From Nocardiopsis kunsanensis DSM 44524 (lineage in GTDB: Bacteria; Actinomycetota; Actinomycetes; Streptosporangiales; Streptosporangiaceae): a stretch of DNA of 47,818 bases. Under the pieces are notes generated by a model. It did not search any database. It saw only the letters and a program-made list of their open reading frames with translations, and had not been told where the DNA came from. The stretch is from NCBI RefSeq assembly GCF_000340965.1, contig NZ_ANAY01000042.1, forward strand, positions 1-47,818, written 5' to 3'. The position numbers and the translations under genes are program-made. Below, one piece after another: positions 23,385-34,005 of this stretch (position 1 is its first letter; the number at the start of each line of letters is the position of its first letter).

Positions 23385-24856
23385 ATGCCTCAGCCACCCG
23401 CTTCCGAACCCACTGATCTTGTGGTCTTCGGCGGAACCGGGGACCTGTCCATGCGTAAACTCCTGCCGTCCCTGCACCTGCTCGACCGTGACGGCCACCT
23501 CGACGCCGGAACCCGCGTCGTCGCCGTCTCCCGCGACGGACTCACCGACGCCGACCTGCGCGACAAGGCGGCTGCCGCCGTCCGCTCCCACCACGAGGTC
23601 GACGACAACGACGGCCTGAACAGCTTCCTCGACCGCCTCTCGCACGTCACCGTGGACGTCGGCGGCGACCCCCGCGGTTGGGAGGACCTCGCCAGAGCCC
23701 TCGTTCCCGGACGCGACCGTGTCTTCCACCTCGCCGTCCCGCCCATGCTCTCCGGCTCCATCTGCCGAGGCCTGCGCGACGCCGGGCTGGTTGCCCCCGG
23801 GGCCCGCGTCGTCCTCGAGAAACCCCTGGGCCGCGATCTCGCCTCCGCGCGCGAGGTCAACGCCGAGGTCGCCGAGATCTTCCCGGAGTCGGCCACCTAC
23901 CGGATCGACCACTACCTCGGCAAGGAAACGGTCCAGAACCTGCTCGTGCTGCGGTTCGCCAACGTCTTCCTCGAACCCCTGTGGAACTCGCGGTGGATCG
24001 ACCACGTGCAGATCACCGCAGCCGAGACGGTCGGGGTCGGCGGCCGGCGCGGTTACTACGACTCCGCCGGGGCCATGCGCGACATGGTGCAGAACCACCT
24101 GCTCCAGCTGCTGTGCCTGACCGCGATGGAACCGCCCTCCAGCTACGACCGCGACGCCGTGCGCAACGAGAAACTCAAGGTCCTGCAGGCGCTCGCCCCG
24201 CTCACCGGCGACCGTGTCGACACCGACACCGTCCGAGGACAGTACGGCCCCGGAACGGTCGGGGGAGAGGAAGTCGTCGGTTATCTGGACGAGGCCGGCG
24301 GCCCCTCCACAGGGGACACCGAGACCTTCGTGGCCCTGCGCGCCGAGGTCGCCAACTGGCGCTGGGCCGGGGTGCCCTTCTATCTGCGCACCGGAAAACG
24401 CATGGCGCACACGCGTTCGGAGATCGTGGTGCGCTTCCGCGAGGTGCCGCACACCATCTTCCCCGGCGCCGACGGCCGTCCCGGCGCAGGAGAGCTCGTC
24501 ATCCGCCTCCAACCCGACGAAGGCATCCACCTGACCATGTCGGCCAAGGAACCCGGCGCGGGCGCCCCGCGACTGCGCCCCGTCCCCCTACGGCTCAGTT
24601 TCGCCGACACCTTCCCCAACCGCTCGCCCGAGGCCTACGAGCGGCTGCTGGCGGACGTCCTGGCCGGGGACCCCACCCTGTTCGTGCGCCGAGACGAGGT
24701 CGAGGAGGCCTGGCGTTGGGTGGACCCCGTGATCGAGGCCTGGACCGACCGGAACACCCCACCAGAGATCTACCCGTCCGGGAGCGCCGGCCCCGCAGGC
24801 GCCCACCGGCTCCTCGGCCGCAACGGCCGGACCTGGTACGAACAGGAGCAGCCACG

Positions 24857-24860
<4 letters not shown>
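23385..24860 (+). CDS. zwf: Glucose-6-phosphate dehydrogenase
   Basis: A 491-residue enzyme oxidising glucose 6-phosphate to 6-phosphogluconolactone with NAD(P). The N-terminal dinucleotide motif is [15 protein letters not shown], with GGTGDLS where most relatives have [21 protein letters not shown] and the signature RIDHYLGKE, with the catalytic His, follow. Start ATG 23385 has GGAAG upstream. Its TGA overlaps the ATG of edd (ATGA), so the two are translationally coupled. In this operon it feeds the Entner-Doudoroff route; no lactonase gene is visible, so that step must be encoded elsewhere or occur spontaneously. Confidence 0.92.
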
Positions 24861-26671
<1,811 letters not shown>

Positions 26672-26716
26672 ACGGTCCTTCAGCCACCCATTTCGCACAC
26701 ACGGGAGACGACACAC

Positions 26717-27349
26717 ATGACGACGACGCCCCGCTCGGGAGCCGAGCTGCTGGACCTGGCACCGGTCATGCCGGTGGTCGTGGTCGACGATCCTGAGACC
26801 GCCGTGCCACTGTCCCGCGCGCTGGTGGCCGGCGGGCTGCCCGGCGTGGAGATCACCCTGCGCACCCCCGATGCCATGGCGGCGATCGAGCGGGTCGCCG
26901 CCGAGGTTCCCGAGGCCGTGGTGGGCGCAGGGACGGTGACGACGCCGGAGCAGGCCGGGGCCGCGGCACGGGCCGGGGCCGAGTTCCTGGTCAGCCCCGG
27001 ATGCAGCCCGCGCCTGAGCGCGGCGATGGCCGACACCGGGCTGCCGTTCCTGCCGGGGGTGTCCACGGTCTCGGAGGCCATGGCGCTGCTGGAACAGGGC
27101 GTGCACGAGATGAAGTTCTTCCCCGCGGAGCCGGCGGGTGGCGCGGCCTTCCTGAAGGCGCTGTCCTCCCCGCTGCCGCAGGCGCGTTTCTGCCCCACCG
27201 GCGGGATCACGGTCGATTCGGCCCCCACCTACCTGGCGTTGCCCAACGTCGGGTGCGTGGGCGGAAGCTGGCTCACGCCCGCATCGCTGGTGGAGGCCGG
27301 GCGTTGGGACGAGGTCACCGAGTTGGCCCGTGAGGCCGCCCGGCTCTGA
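26717..27349 (+). CDS. eda: KDPG (2-keto-3-deoxy-6-phosphogluconate) aldolase
   Basis: Encodes 210 residues. A class I aldolase splitting KDPG to pyruvate and glyceraldehyde 3-phosphate. The (beta/alpha)8 barrel shows GVEITLRTPDA with the catalytic Glu, VGAGTVTTPEQ, the SPGCSP loop, EMKFFPAEPAGG with the Schiff-base Lys, and CPTGGIT for phosphate. It lies 45 bases after edd with GGGAG before the ATG and completes the three-gene Entner-Doudoroff operon. Confidence 0.92.
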   Translation: MTTTPRSGAELLDLAPVMPVVVVDDPETAVPLSRALVAGGLPGVEITLRTPDAMAAIERVAAEVPEAVVGAGTVTTPEQAGAAARAGAEFLVSPGCSPRLSAAMADTGLPFLPGVSTVSEAMALLEQGVHEMKFFPAEPAGGAAFLKALSSPLPQARFCPTGGITVDSAPTYLALPNVGCVGGSWLTPASLVEAGRWDEVTELAREAARL

Positions 27350-27534
27350 CGCCGGGCCTCGGGACCACGGCGGCGCGGCCCGCCACGTGTGCCGGTACGT
27401 GAGCCGGGGCGCGCCGCCCCACTGGTTCGGGGAGGGCCGTTCCCTCGCGCCTGCGGAAAGCACCGCCCCCGGTGTTCGGTGGCGGCCGCGGGCCCGGCCC
27501 GAGCAGCCGCGCGCACGCCTCGACCGTTGGTCGC

Positions 27535-27589
27535 AATGCCGCGCCACAGGGGATGGAAGTGCCCACCGTTCCTGTGGCGCCCAGGCATT
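27535..27589. repeat. Long inverted repeat with 16-base arms
   Basis: AATGCC plus GCGCCACAGG (27535-27550) pairs with CCTGTGGCGC (27571-27580) and GGCATT (27584-27589); only three bases (27581-27583) are unpaired, on one side. The loop is 20 bases. It may terminate the zwf-edd-eda transcript, 186 bases after eda, or be the relic of a small mobile element. Confidence 0.6.
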
Positions 27590-27696
27590 ACAAGGAAGCC
27601 CACTACCTCAGCCAGAACAAAAAGTACAAACGAGCACAGAAGTCATCCAGATCGCATAACTCCTGAATAACGAAATATGAGTACCCTTTTATTGAT

Positions 27697-27740
27697 GTCG
27701 ACTGCACGCATTACTGGTCGGTGGGCAGGCCGCAGTCGAC
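27697..27740. promoter_or_regulatory. Inverted repeat just before the ATPase gene
   Basis: GTCGACTGC (27697-27705) and GCAGTCGAC (27732-27740) are perfect 9-base arms 26 bases apart, ending directly before the ribosome binding site GGGGGAGG. In mRNA it would form a leader hairpin next to the site; as DNA it could be an operator. Confidence 0.5.
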
Positions 27741-27755
27741 GAGGGGGAGGACCGT

Positions 27756-29681
27756 GTGGCGGAGTCACACGTGGAGAGTCCGATCGGCCGCAGGGAGGGC
27801 GCGCGGCGTTTCGTCGCTCTGGCCTCTCCCAGCGGTGACGATTCCGAGCCGCGGCCGGTCATGGTCGTGGAGGGCAGCCACGGAACAGGCAAGACACACT
27901 TCCTCAGCTGGGCCGCATCCACCCTCTACGACGCCGGCGTCCCCTACGCCTACGTCGACCTCGCCGAGGACCGCTTCACCGACGTGACGAGTGTTCTCAG
28001 CTTCGTGGCCTCGGTCAACGCGAGCGCGCTCGGCCACACCCGCGACGATTTCGGTCGTCTGGAGTTCCCCCGCTTGTGGCTCGCACTCCTGGCGATCCGC
28101 GCCGACCTGGACTTCGACCCGCTCGGCGAGCAGTCCCTCCCCGAGGGCGAACGCGAGCGTATGAAGTGGGTCATCGGCAAGGTGCGCACCCGGGGCCGCG
28201 GGGCCCTGCGCAAGCTCGGCGACCAACTCGAACGCGCCGGCCGGGTCATCTCACCCGAGGAGCTCCTCACCGGGTTCGGCGCCGTCGAGATCATCCGCGC
28301 CGGCCTCGGCCTGTCCGGACTCGCGGTCAACACGGTCGACGAGGTCCTGCGCTGGTTCAGTACCGGCAGCGCCGAACCGGTCGACGAACTCATCGCCCTG
28401 CGCCATCAGGTCCAGGACCCCGACCACTACAACGCCGTCCTGGGCCGCAACAACCGCGAGCTCGCCGCCCAGTCCCTGTGCAAGGCCCTCCGTGCCGACC
28501 TGCGTGATCTCAGCCGTGCCCAACGCCGCGTTCCCACACCCACCCTCATGCTCGACAACGTCGACCGCGGCCCGGGCCCCGAACTCGTCTCCGCACTCGT
28601 GGGTTCGGCCAAGGACGGCGGCGACCATCTCAGCGTCGTCGTGGCCACCCCCGGCGGGCGCACCGGTGTGGTCAACATGCTGCCCCTCGCCACGGAGGAC
28701 ACGCTGTGGTCCCGCTACCGTCTGCAGCCCTTCACCACCGCCGAGGTCAGCGATCTACTCATCGAGGCCAGTGGGCAGGGCTGGCACTCCGACGACGTCG
28801 TCGACCACCTGTGGGGGTTCACCGGGGGTCACCCCGGGGCCAGTGCCGCGCTGGTGGAGGCCTGGGTCCGGTGCGCGGGTTCCGGGGTGACCGATGCGCT
28901 CTTGGCCCGGCCCCCGTCGCAGGGTATGGAGAGCCTGCCCTCCACCGAGAACCTCATGTTCACCAGCGTGCTCGGCGAACCCCCCAACGCACTCAACACC
29001 GACCTGCTCGCGGCACTGACCACCTGCTCGGCCGCCCGCGACGTCGAGTCCGGGCTCTGGCTGTACCGGGAACAGAGCGGTCCCGACCACGAGGTCGGTG
29101 AACCGGTCCTGCTCGAGCACCCCCTGTGGGAGGACGGCCGCCCCACGGTCCTGCGCCGCCTGCTCCAGCGGGTCCTGGCCCGGCGCGAGCCGGACGGCAC
29201 CTACCCCGACTGGGACACCGTGCACCGCAGCCTCGTGCACCACTACCGCACGGTGCGGCCCGACCCGGTGCGCAAGGCCTACCACCTGCTGTGCGCGGGC
29301 GAGTTCCTACTGGTCGCCGAGTTCCTCGTCGAACGGCTCATCGATCCCGAGGTCGATGGTGACGCATGGGTGCTGACACTGCAGGACGTCGCCGACGCAC
29401 CGCCCCGGAACACGTTCGAGCGGCCCTACTTCGACGTGTTGCTGACGCTGCTGAGCGAGCAGACCCGTACGGCGGACCCCTCGCCCCTGGTGCGCACCAC
29501 CCTCAAACTTCTGATCGCCCGCCACCTGGTGAGCGACCCCGACATGTTCCGGACGGCCGAGCTGCACGCCGCTGCACAGCAGACCCTTTCCGACCTGGCT
29601 GCGGATTTCGTGGGTGAGGACTCCAGCCGACTGCTGGCCGAGGCAGCGCGGCACTTGTCGTTGTGGGACCGATTCAAGTGA
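27756..29681 (+). CDS. STAND/AAA-like P-loop ATPase of unknown role
   Basis: Encodes 641 residues. Walker A is VVEGSHGTGKTHFL (38-50) and Walker B TLMLDNVD (262-270). VVVATPGGRTG may be sensor 1, and a winged-helix-like segment follows FTTAEVSDLLIEASG. The C-terminal half (about 370-641) is all helical, without recognised repeats. The layout resembles STAND/AAA ATPases that switch between inactive and oligomeric states, often in signalling or defence. The GTG at 27756 has GGGGGAGG; a GTG at 27754 is out of frame. It is followed after 28 bases by a membrane-anchored binding-fold protein, certainly the same operon. The specific function is unknown. Confidence 0.72.
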   Translation: MAESHVESPIGRREGARRFVALASPSGDDSEPRPVMVVEGSHGTGKTHFLSWAASTLYDAGVPYAYVDLAEDRFTDVTSVLSFVASVNASALGHTRDDFGRLEFPRLWLALLAIRADLDFDPLGEQSLPEGERERMKWVIGKVRTRGRGALRKLGDQLERAGRVISPEELLTGFGAVEIIRAGLGLSGLAVNTVDEVLRWFSTGSAEPVDELIALRHQVQDPDHYNAVLGRNNRELAAQSLCKALRADLRDLSRAQRRVPTPTLMLDNVDRGPGPELVSALVGSAKDGGDHLSVVVATPGGRTGVVNMLPLATEDTLWSRYRLQPFTTAEVSDLLIEASGQGWHSDDVVDHLWGFTGGHPGASAALVEAWVRCAGSGVTDALLARPPSQGMESLPSTENLMFTSVLGEPPNALNTDLLAALTTCSAARDVESGLWLYREQSGPDHEVGEPVLLEHPLWEDGRPTVLRRLLQRVLARREPDGTYPDWDTVHRSLVHHYRTVRPDPVRKAYHLLCAGEFLLVAEFLVERLIDPEVDGDAWVLTLQDVADAPPRNTFERPYFDVLLTLLSEQTRTADPSPLVRTTLKLLIARHLVSDPDMFRTAELHAAAQQTLSDLAADFVGEDSSRLLAEAARHLSLWDRFK

Positions 29682-29709
29682 GCGATGCCGCGGGAAGCGA
29701 GAAGTGACG

Positions 29710-31227
29710 ATGCCGAACCCCCCGAAGAAGGACAGGCAGATACCCGGTTTCGGTTGGGGAGCCAGGAGACCGTGGTGGAAGCGCCACTGGAAACCCTTGA
29801 CCACGGGGGTGCTCGCCCTCGTGCTCCTCGCCTCCGGCCTGCGGTACTGGGACGAGTTCCTCTGCGGGGCGCCCGGCAACGGGGTGTACTTCCTCGACGG
29901 CCAGTGCGTGGGCATCACCGACGACGGATACGCCTTCCACGACGACTTCGCCGACATCCAGCAGAGCATCGCCGAGGAGAACGACCGGGTCGCCGAGGAG
30001 AGCGGGGGAGAGGCGGTCAAGATCGCCCACCTCGGAACGTTCACCTTCGGCGACGTCAGCCCCATGGACCCCGGGCGCATGCTGCGTGCGATCGAGGGAG
30101 CCCACACCGCGCAGATGGTCGCCAATCATTCGCCGCGGTTCGGGGACTCCACCCCGCAGATCCAATTGGAGCTGGCCAACGTCGGCGGCCAACAGCGCCA
30201 GTGGGAACCGGTCGTGGAGGAACTCGTGGAGATGACCGAGGACGACGTCCCCCTCGTCGCGGTCACCGGGATGGGGGTCAGCATCGACTCCACCCGCGAC
30301 ATCGCCGAGCACCTGAGCGGTGAGAACATCCCCATGGTCTCCTCAGCGGTCACCGCGGACGGCCTGGAACACGGCGAGATCCCCGGACTGGTGCGTGCGG
30401 CCCCCAGCAACACCGAGTACGTGCTGGCCCTGCGGTCCTACCTGGAGGGGCTCGACGAGGAACCCGACGCGACCCTGGTCTACGACAAGAACGAGCCGGA
30501 CCTGTTCGTCACGTCCCTTCGGGAGGCCTACGAGGAGCACCTCATCGACTTCACCGACGGCCACGCCCAGGAGTACGAGGGCACCACCGTCGGGGAACAG
30601 GGGAGCCCAGGCCTGTACACGGCGATGACTCACAACGTGTGCTGGTCCCGCAGCGACACGCTGTTCTTCGCCGGACGGGCACCCGACCTCAAGGACTTCC
30701 TGTCCTCGCTGGCGATCCGTCAGTGCAAGGATCAGCCTCTGCGGGTGGTGTTCGCCGTCACCGGCCTGAGCGTGCTGCAGGACGAGGAGGTCATGGCATC
30801 GCTCGAGGACGGCAACATGAGCCTGCTCTACGCTTCGGCCACCGACCCCCGGTGGGACGGCGCCTCACCCGGCGTCGAAGCCCCCGAGTACTACGGGGGC
30901 TTCGCCAACGCCTACCGCGAGTACGTCAACGAGGAGGAAGGCGCCCTGGACAACGGGTACGCGTTGGTCAACCACGACGCCGTCGCGGTCGCGGCGAGCG
31001 CGGTGCGCATCTCCAACCAGAGCGAGAGGGAGGAGCTGCCCACCGCCACCCAGGTGTTCTCGCACCTGATGCTGCTCAACAGCGCACACGAGGTCTCCGC
31101 AGGTGGCGGGACGCTCAGCTACAGCGACCGGATGGGCGGGGAGTCGAGCGGCCGGTTCGTGCCGATCGTGGAGGTGCCTCTGGAAGGCGACGACCCCATC
31201 GGGGACCCCTACCGCACCGGCGAATGA
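29710..31227 (+). CDS. Membrane-anchored type-1 periplasmic-binding-fold protein
   Basis: Encodes 505 residues (an in-frame GTG at 29704 is an alternative start). A short basic N-terminus (RRPWWKRHWK) and one membrane helix (30-45) place the rest outside. C52 and C66 could form a disulphide. The body is a Leu/Ile/Val-type binding fold: VKIAHLGTFTFGDVSPMDPG, PQIQLELANVGGQ, LVAVTGMGVSIDSTRDIAEHL, IPMVSSAVTADG, GLVRAAPSNTEYVLAL, DATLVYDKNEPDL and DTLFFAGRAPDLKDFL. It is tethered, not a lipoprotein, and no permease or ABC ATPase is near, so it is more likely a ligand sensor than a transporter part. Proteins of this sort are widespread but uncharacterised in actinomycetes. Its partner is the ATPase just upstream. 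Confidence 0.75.
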   Translation: MPNPPKKDRQIPGFGWGARRPWWKRHWKPLTTGVLALVLLASGLRYWDEFLCGAPGNGVYFLDGQCVGITDDGYAFHDDFADIQQSIAEENDRVAEESGGEAVKIAHLGTFTFGDVSPMDPGRMLRAIEGAHTAQMVANHSPRFGDSTPQIQLELANVGGQQRQWEPVVEELVEMTEDDVPLVAVTGMGVSIDSTRDIAEHLSGENIPMVSSAVTADGLEHGEIPGLVRAAPSNTEYVLALRSYLEGLDEEPDATLVYDKNEPDLFVTSLREAYEEHLIDFTDGHAQEYEGTTVGEQGSPGLYTAMTHNVCWSRSDTLFFAGRAPDLKDFLSSLAIRQCKDQPLRVVFAVTGLSVLQDEEVMASLEDGNMSLLYASATDPRWDGASPGVEAPEYYGGFANAYREYVNEEEGALDNGYALVNHDAVAVAASAVRISNQSEREELPTATQVFSHLMLLNSAHEVSAGGGTLSYSDRMGGESSGRFVPIVEVPLEGDDPIGDPYRTGE

Positions 31228-31321
31228 GCCGGTATGCATGGGGCATGCGGGAATTGATACCCCAATGTTCCCTTATGTGTCCCCGTGGTGGGGATGAGGT
31301 TCTTGGTGCCTGCTTTACTTG

Positions 31322-31358
31322 GGGGCGCGAACACGACGCGAACGGTGTGTCGCGCCCC
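31322..31358 (+). terminator. Hairpin after the binding-fold protein
   Basis: GGGGCGCGA (31322-31330) and TCGCGCCCC (31350-31358) pair perfectly around a 19-base loop, 94 bases after the stop and 72 bases before the P450 start. It may terminate the ATPase operon or act in the P450 leader. Confidence 0.4.
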
Positions 31359-31429
31359 GCGTCGGACCTCGACCAAGCGCCCGCGTATCCGTGCCCCCAG
31401 GACACGGGTCAGGAAGGAGACCTGCACGT

Positions 31430-32848
31430 TTGAGTCCCGACAGGCCCGCAGGCACGCCCTCAGCGAAGTGTCCGATGGCAGCCGCCCGAGAGGCGGCCGT
31501 CCCCCTCTACGGGCAGACCGAGGCGACCGTCCCCGAAACCATGGAGGAACTCCGGCACCGCTTCGGTGACCTGGCCCCCGTGGAGGTCGCCCCAGGTGTA
31601 CTCGCCTGGGTGCTGCTGAGCTACGAACTCAACCGCACCGTCCTGCAGGACGCCCGAGTCTTCCCCCGTGACCCACGCCGCTGGACCGAGGCCAAGGAAG
31701 GGCGAGCCACCCCCGACAAGGTCCCCGGGCCCTTCTGGTACTTCCGCAACGCCCTGGCGAGCGATCCGCCCGACCACGGCCGCTACCGGGAGGTCATCGA
31801 GGACGCCCTGAGCGTTCTCACGGCCGCACGCACCTACAACGTCGTCGACGAGTTCGCCCGCGAGCTCATGGCCGAACCGGCGAGCCGCGGCCGGGCCGAC
31901 CTCGTCTCCGACCTGGCCTTCCGCCTGCCCCTGCTCCTGCTCAACGACGCCTTCGGCCTCGGCAGCGACCAGGGCACACAGCTCGTCGGACTCATGCGCA
32001 AGGTGTGGGACGGCGGCGAAGAGGCGGAGGCCGCCATGGGCGGGCTCTTCGGGTACGCCCAGTCGGTCACCCTGCAGCGGCGCGAGGACCCCGGCAGTGA
32101 CGTGGTCTCCCGGATGATCACCCACCCCAACGGCCTCGACGACGAAGAGGTCGCACACCAGCTCATCCTCATCATCTCGGCCGCACACGACCCCTTGATG
32201 AACCTCATCGCCAACACCTTCCACGCGCTGCTCTCCGACCGCAGCTCCCGCGCCGACATCATGAGCGGCAACGCGCGGATCGAGGAGCTCGTCGACATCG
32301 TGCTGTGGAAGGCTCCCCCGATCTATCTCATGCCGGGCCGCTACCCCGCTCAGCAGATGGAACTCGGCGGCTGGACCGTCGGGGAAGGCGACTGCTTGAT
32401 CACGGGGTACGGTCCCGCGCACTCCGACCCCCGAGTCGTCGAGCACCTCGACCTCACCTCACCTTCGGGTACCCGCGCCCACCTGGCGTTCGGCACCGGC
32501 CCCCACCAGTGCCCGGCCCGGAACCTGGCTCGGCAGATCGGTGTCGACACGGTCGGCACGGTCTTCCGGATGCTGCCGGACATGGCGCTCTCCGTGCCCC
32601 CGAGCGACCTGGCCTGGAGGCGGTCCCCCTTCGCGCACGGACTGGAGAGCCTGCCGGTGACCTTCACCCCCGTGCAGACCGCCCCCCGGCCCCAGCAGAA
32701 GACCCCGACCTCTGGAGACCAGTCATGTCCGCACACACCCGACCCATCGTCCTCGAACCAGGAGGCCAGCGGGGACTCGCACGCACACTCCGGGATGCCG
32801 GGCCCGTTGCGCGCGTTGTGGTCGCGGATCTCGAAGTCTGGGCGCTGA
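31430..32848 (+). CDS. Cytochrome P450 lacking the ExxR motif (CYP157-like)
   Basis: Encodes 472 residues from a TTG at 31430, chosen because AGGAAGGAG lies 10 bases upstream; the in-frame ATG at 31475 has no site. The haem loop FGTGPHQCPA gives Cys361 as the axial ligand. The I helix reads AAHDPLMNL. The K helix, where P450s have ExxR, reads DIVLWKAPP (289-297), with neither Glu nor Arg, as in the conservon-linked CYP157 family, which has a motif ending in LW. The last 41 residues overlap the next P450 gene in another frame, so the natural C-terminus is probably near 32700. It may pair with the following P450, as CYP157 and CYP154/156 genes do in Streptomyces. Confidence 0.82.
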   Translation: MSPDRPAGTPSAKCPMAAAREAAVPLYGQTEATVPETMEELRHRFGDLAPVEVAPGVLAWVLLSYELNRTVLQDARVFPRDPRRWTEAKEGRATPDKVPGPFWYFRNALASDPPDHGRYREVIEDALSVLTAARTYNVVDEFARELMAEPASRGRADLVSDLAFRLPLLLLNDAFGLGSDQGTQLVGLMRKVWDGGEEAEAAMGGLFGYAQSVTLQRREDPGSDVVSRMITHPNGLDDEEVAHQLILIISAAHDPLMNLIANTFHALLSDRSSRADIMSGNARIEELVDIVLWKAPPIYLMPGRYPAQQMELGGWTVGEGDCLITGYGPAHSDPRVVEHLDLTSPSGTRAHLAFGTGPHQCPARNLARQIGVDTVGTVFRMLPDMALSVPPSDLAWRRSPFAHGLESLPVTFTPVQTAPRPQQKTPTSGDQSCPHTPDPSSSNQEASGDSHAHSGMPGPLRALWSRISKSGR

Positions 32849-33936
32849 CCGGTGACGAGGCCCTGCGCTCGGCCCTCAACGACCCCCGCTTCCGCCGCAA
32901 CTGGCGGTCCTGGCGGGCACTCGGCGAGGGCGAGGTGCCCGAGAACCACCCGGTCCGCGCGATGGTGCACCTCGACAACATGCTCACCTCCGACGGAGCC
33001 GAACACCGCCGCCTGCGGGGCTTGATCTCACGCGCCTTCACCCCGCGCAGGATCGAGGCGCTGCGTCCGGTCGTGGAGAAGACGGCGCGAGAGCTCATCG
33101 ACGCTCTGGCGGAGCGGCCGGAGGGTGAACCGGTCGACGTCAAGGAGGAGCTGGCCTACCCGCTGTCCGTCGCGGTCTTCGCCGCGCTGTTCGGGTTCGA
33201 CCCCTCCCACCACGACCGCATGCGCGCGATGGTGGCCACCGCCTTCTCCCAGGGGACCCCGGAGGAGGTCGCCGCGTTGCGCGCCGACGTCGACGCCTTC
33301 GTCGACGAGCTCGTGTCCGCCAAGCAGACCGAGCCGGGGGAGGACATGACGTCGGTGCTGGTGACCGCGAACGAGGACGGGGACCGCCTCAGTGACGTGG
33401 AACTGCGCGACACCCTGTGGCTCATGATCACCGCCGGGTTCGAGACCACCGCTTCTGCCGTCGCCAACGGTGTGCAGGTGCTGCTGGCCCACCCCGAACA
33501 GCTGGCCCTGCTGCGAGAGGGGAAGGCCGAGTGGGCGACGGCGGTGGAGGAGGTCCTGCGCCACTCCACGAGCGTGGCCGCGCTGCCGTTCCTCTTCGCC
33601 GTGGAGGACGTGGAGATCGGCGGTGTGACCGTCGCGAAGGGTGAGCCCCTGCTGCTGGGCTACCTGGCGGCCAACCTCGACGAGGAGCGCTACGGGGACA
33701 GCGCCGAGCGTTTCGACCTGACCGAGGACCGGCCGCGCAACCTGGGGCTGGGGCACGGCCCGCACACGTGCTTGGGTGCGTCGCTGGCGCGTATGGAACT
33801 GGAGACGGCCCTGCGGGGCCTGTTCACCCGGTTCCCCCGGGCCGCCGTGGACGATGACGACCCGGCCGAGATGCCGTCGGTCTTCATCAATTCCCCGCTC
33901 GCCCTCCCGGTGCGCCTGGGGACCCCGGCCTCCTGA
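32725..33936 (+). CDS. Cytochrome P450 (canonical)
   Basis: A 403-residue class I bacterial P450. The I helix AGFETT (237-242) carries the proton-relay Glu/Thr; the K helix EEVLRH gives ExxR (Glu276, Arg279); the haem loop GHGPHTCLG gives Cys349. It requires ferredoxin and reductase from elsewhere, as none is nearby. The ATG at 32725 has GGAGA upstream and lies inside the end of the previous P450 gene (124-base overlap). Substrate unknown. The pairing with an ExxR-less P450 recalls Streptomyces conservons, but the conservon genes cvnA-D are not in this window. Confidence 0.88.
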   Translation: MSAHTRPIVLEPGGQRGLARTLRDAGPVARVVVADLEVWALTGDEALRSALNDPRFRRNWRSWRALGEGEVPENHPVRAMVHLDNMLTSDGAEHRRLRGLISRAFTPRRIEALRPVVEKTARELIDALAERPEGEPVDVKEELAYPLSVAVFAALFGFDPSHHDRMRAMVATAFSQGTPEEVAALRADVDAFVDELVSAKQTEPGEDMTSVLVTANEDGDRLSDVELRDTLWLMITAGFETTASAVANGVQVLLAHPEQLALLREGKAEWATAVEEVLRHSTSVAALPFLFAVEDVEIGGVTVAKGEPLLLGYLAANLDEERYGDSAERFDLTEDRPRNLGLGHGPHTCLGASLARMELETALRGLFTRFPRAAVDDDDPAEMPSVFINSPLALPVRLGTPAS

Positions 33937-33950
33937 CCCGGGAGCACGGA

Positions 33951-33985
33951 AAGGGGTCCCTCGCATGTACAGCGCGGGACCCCTT
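33951..33985. terminator. Bidirectional hairpin between P450 and AbgT genes
   Basis: AAGGGGTCCC (33951-33960) and GGGACCCCTT (33976-33985) pair perfectly. The gap between the converging genes is 69 bases. Confidence 0.75.
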
Positions 33986-34005
33986 CTGTATGCGGTCTCC
34001 GTGAG

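Larger units (their letters stand above)
27350..27755. other. Gene-free, AT-rich boundary with two inverted repeats
   Basis: 406 bases. The right half (27590-27720) is the most AT-rich stretch of this part of the window, with runs such as AACAAAAAGTAC and CCTTTTATT. Two inverted repeats (27535-27589 and 27697-27740) are listed separately. No credible gene. It marks a change from a core metabolic operon to accessory genes. Confidence 0.6.

Noticed and set aside
23678..24856. Apparent 390-residue N-terminal extension of edd running through zwf
   Set aside because: It is the out-of-frame reading of zwf (Arg/Pro-rich). edd has its own start overlapping the zwf stop and the normal length without the extension.
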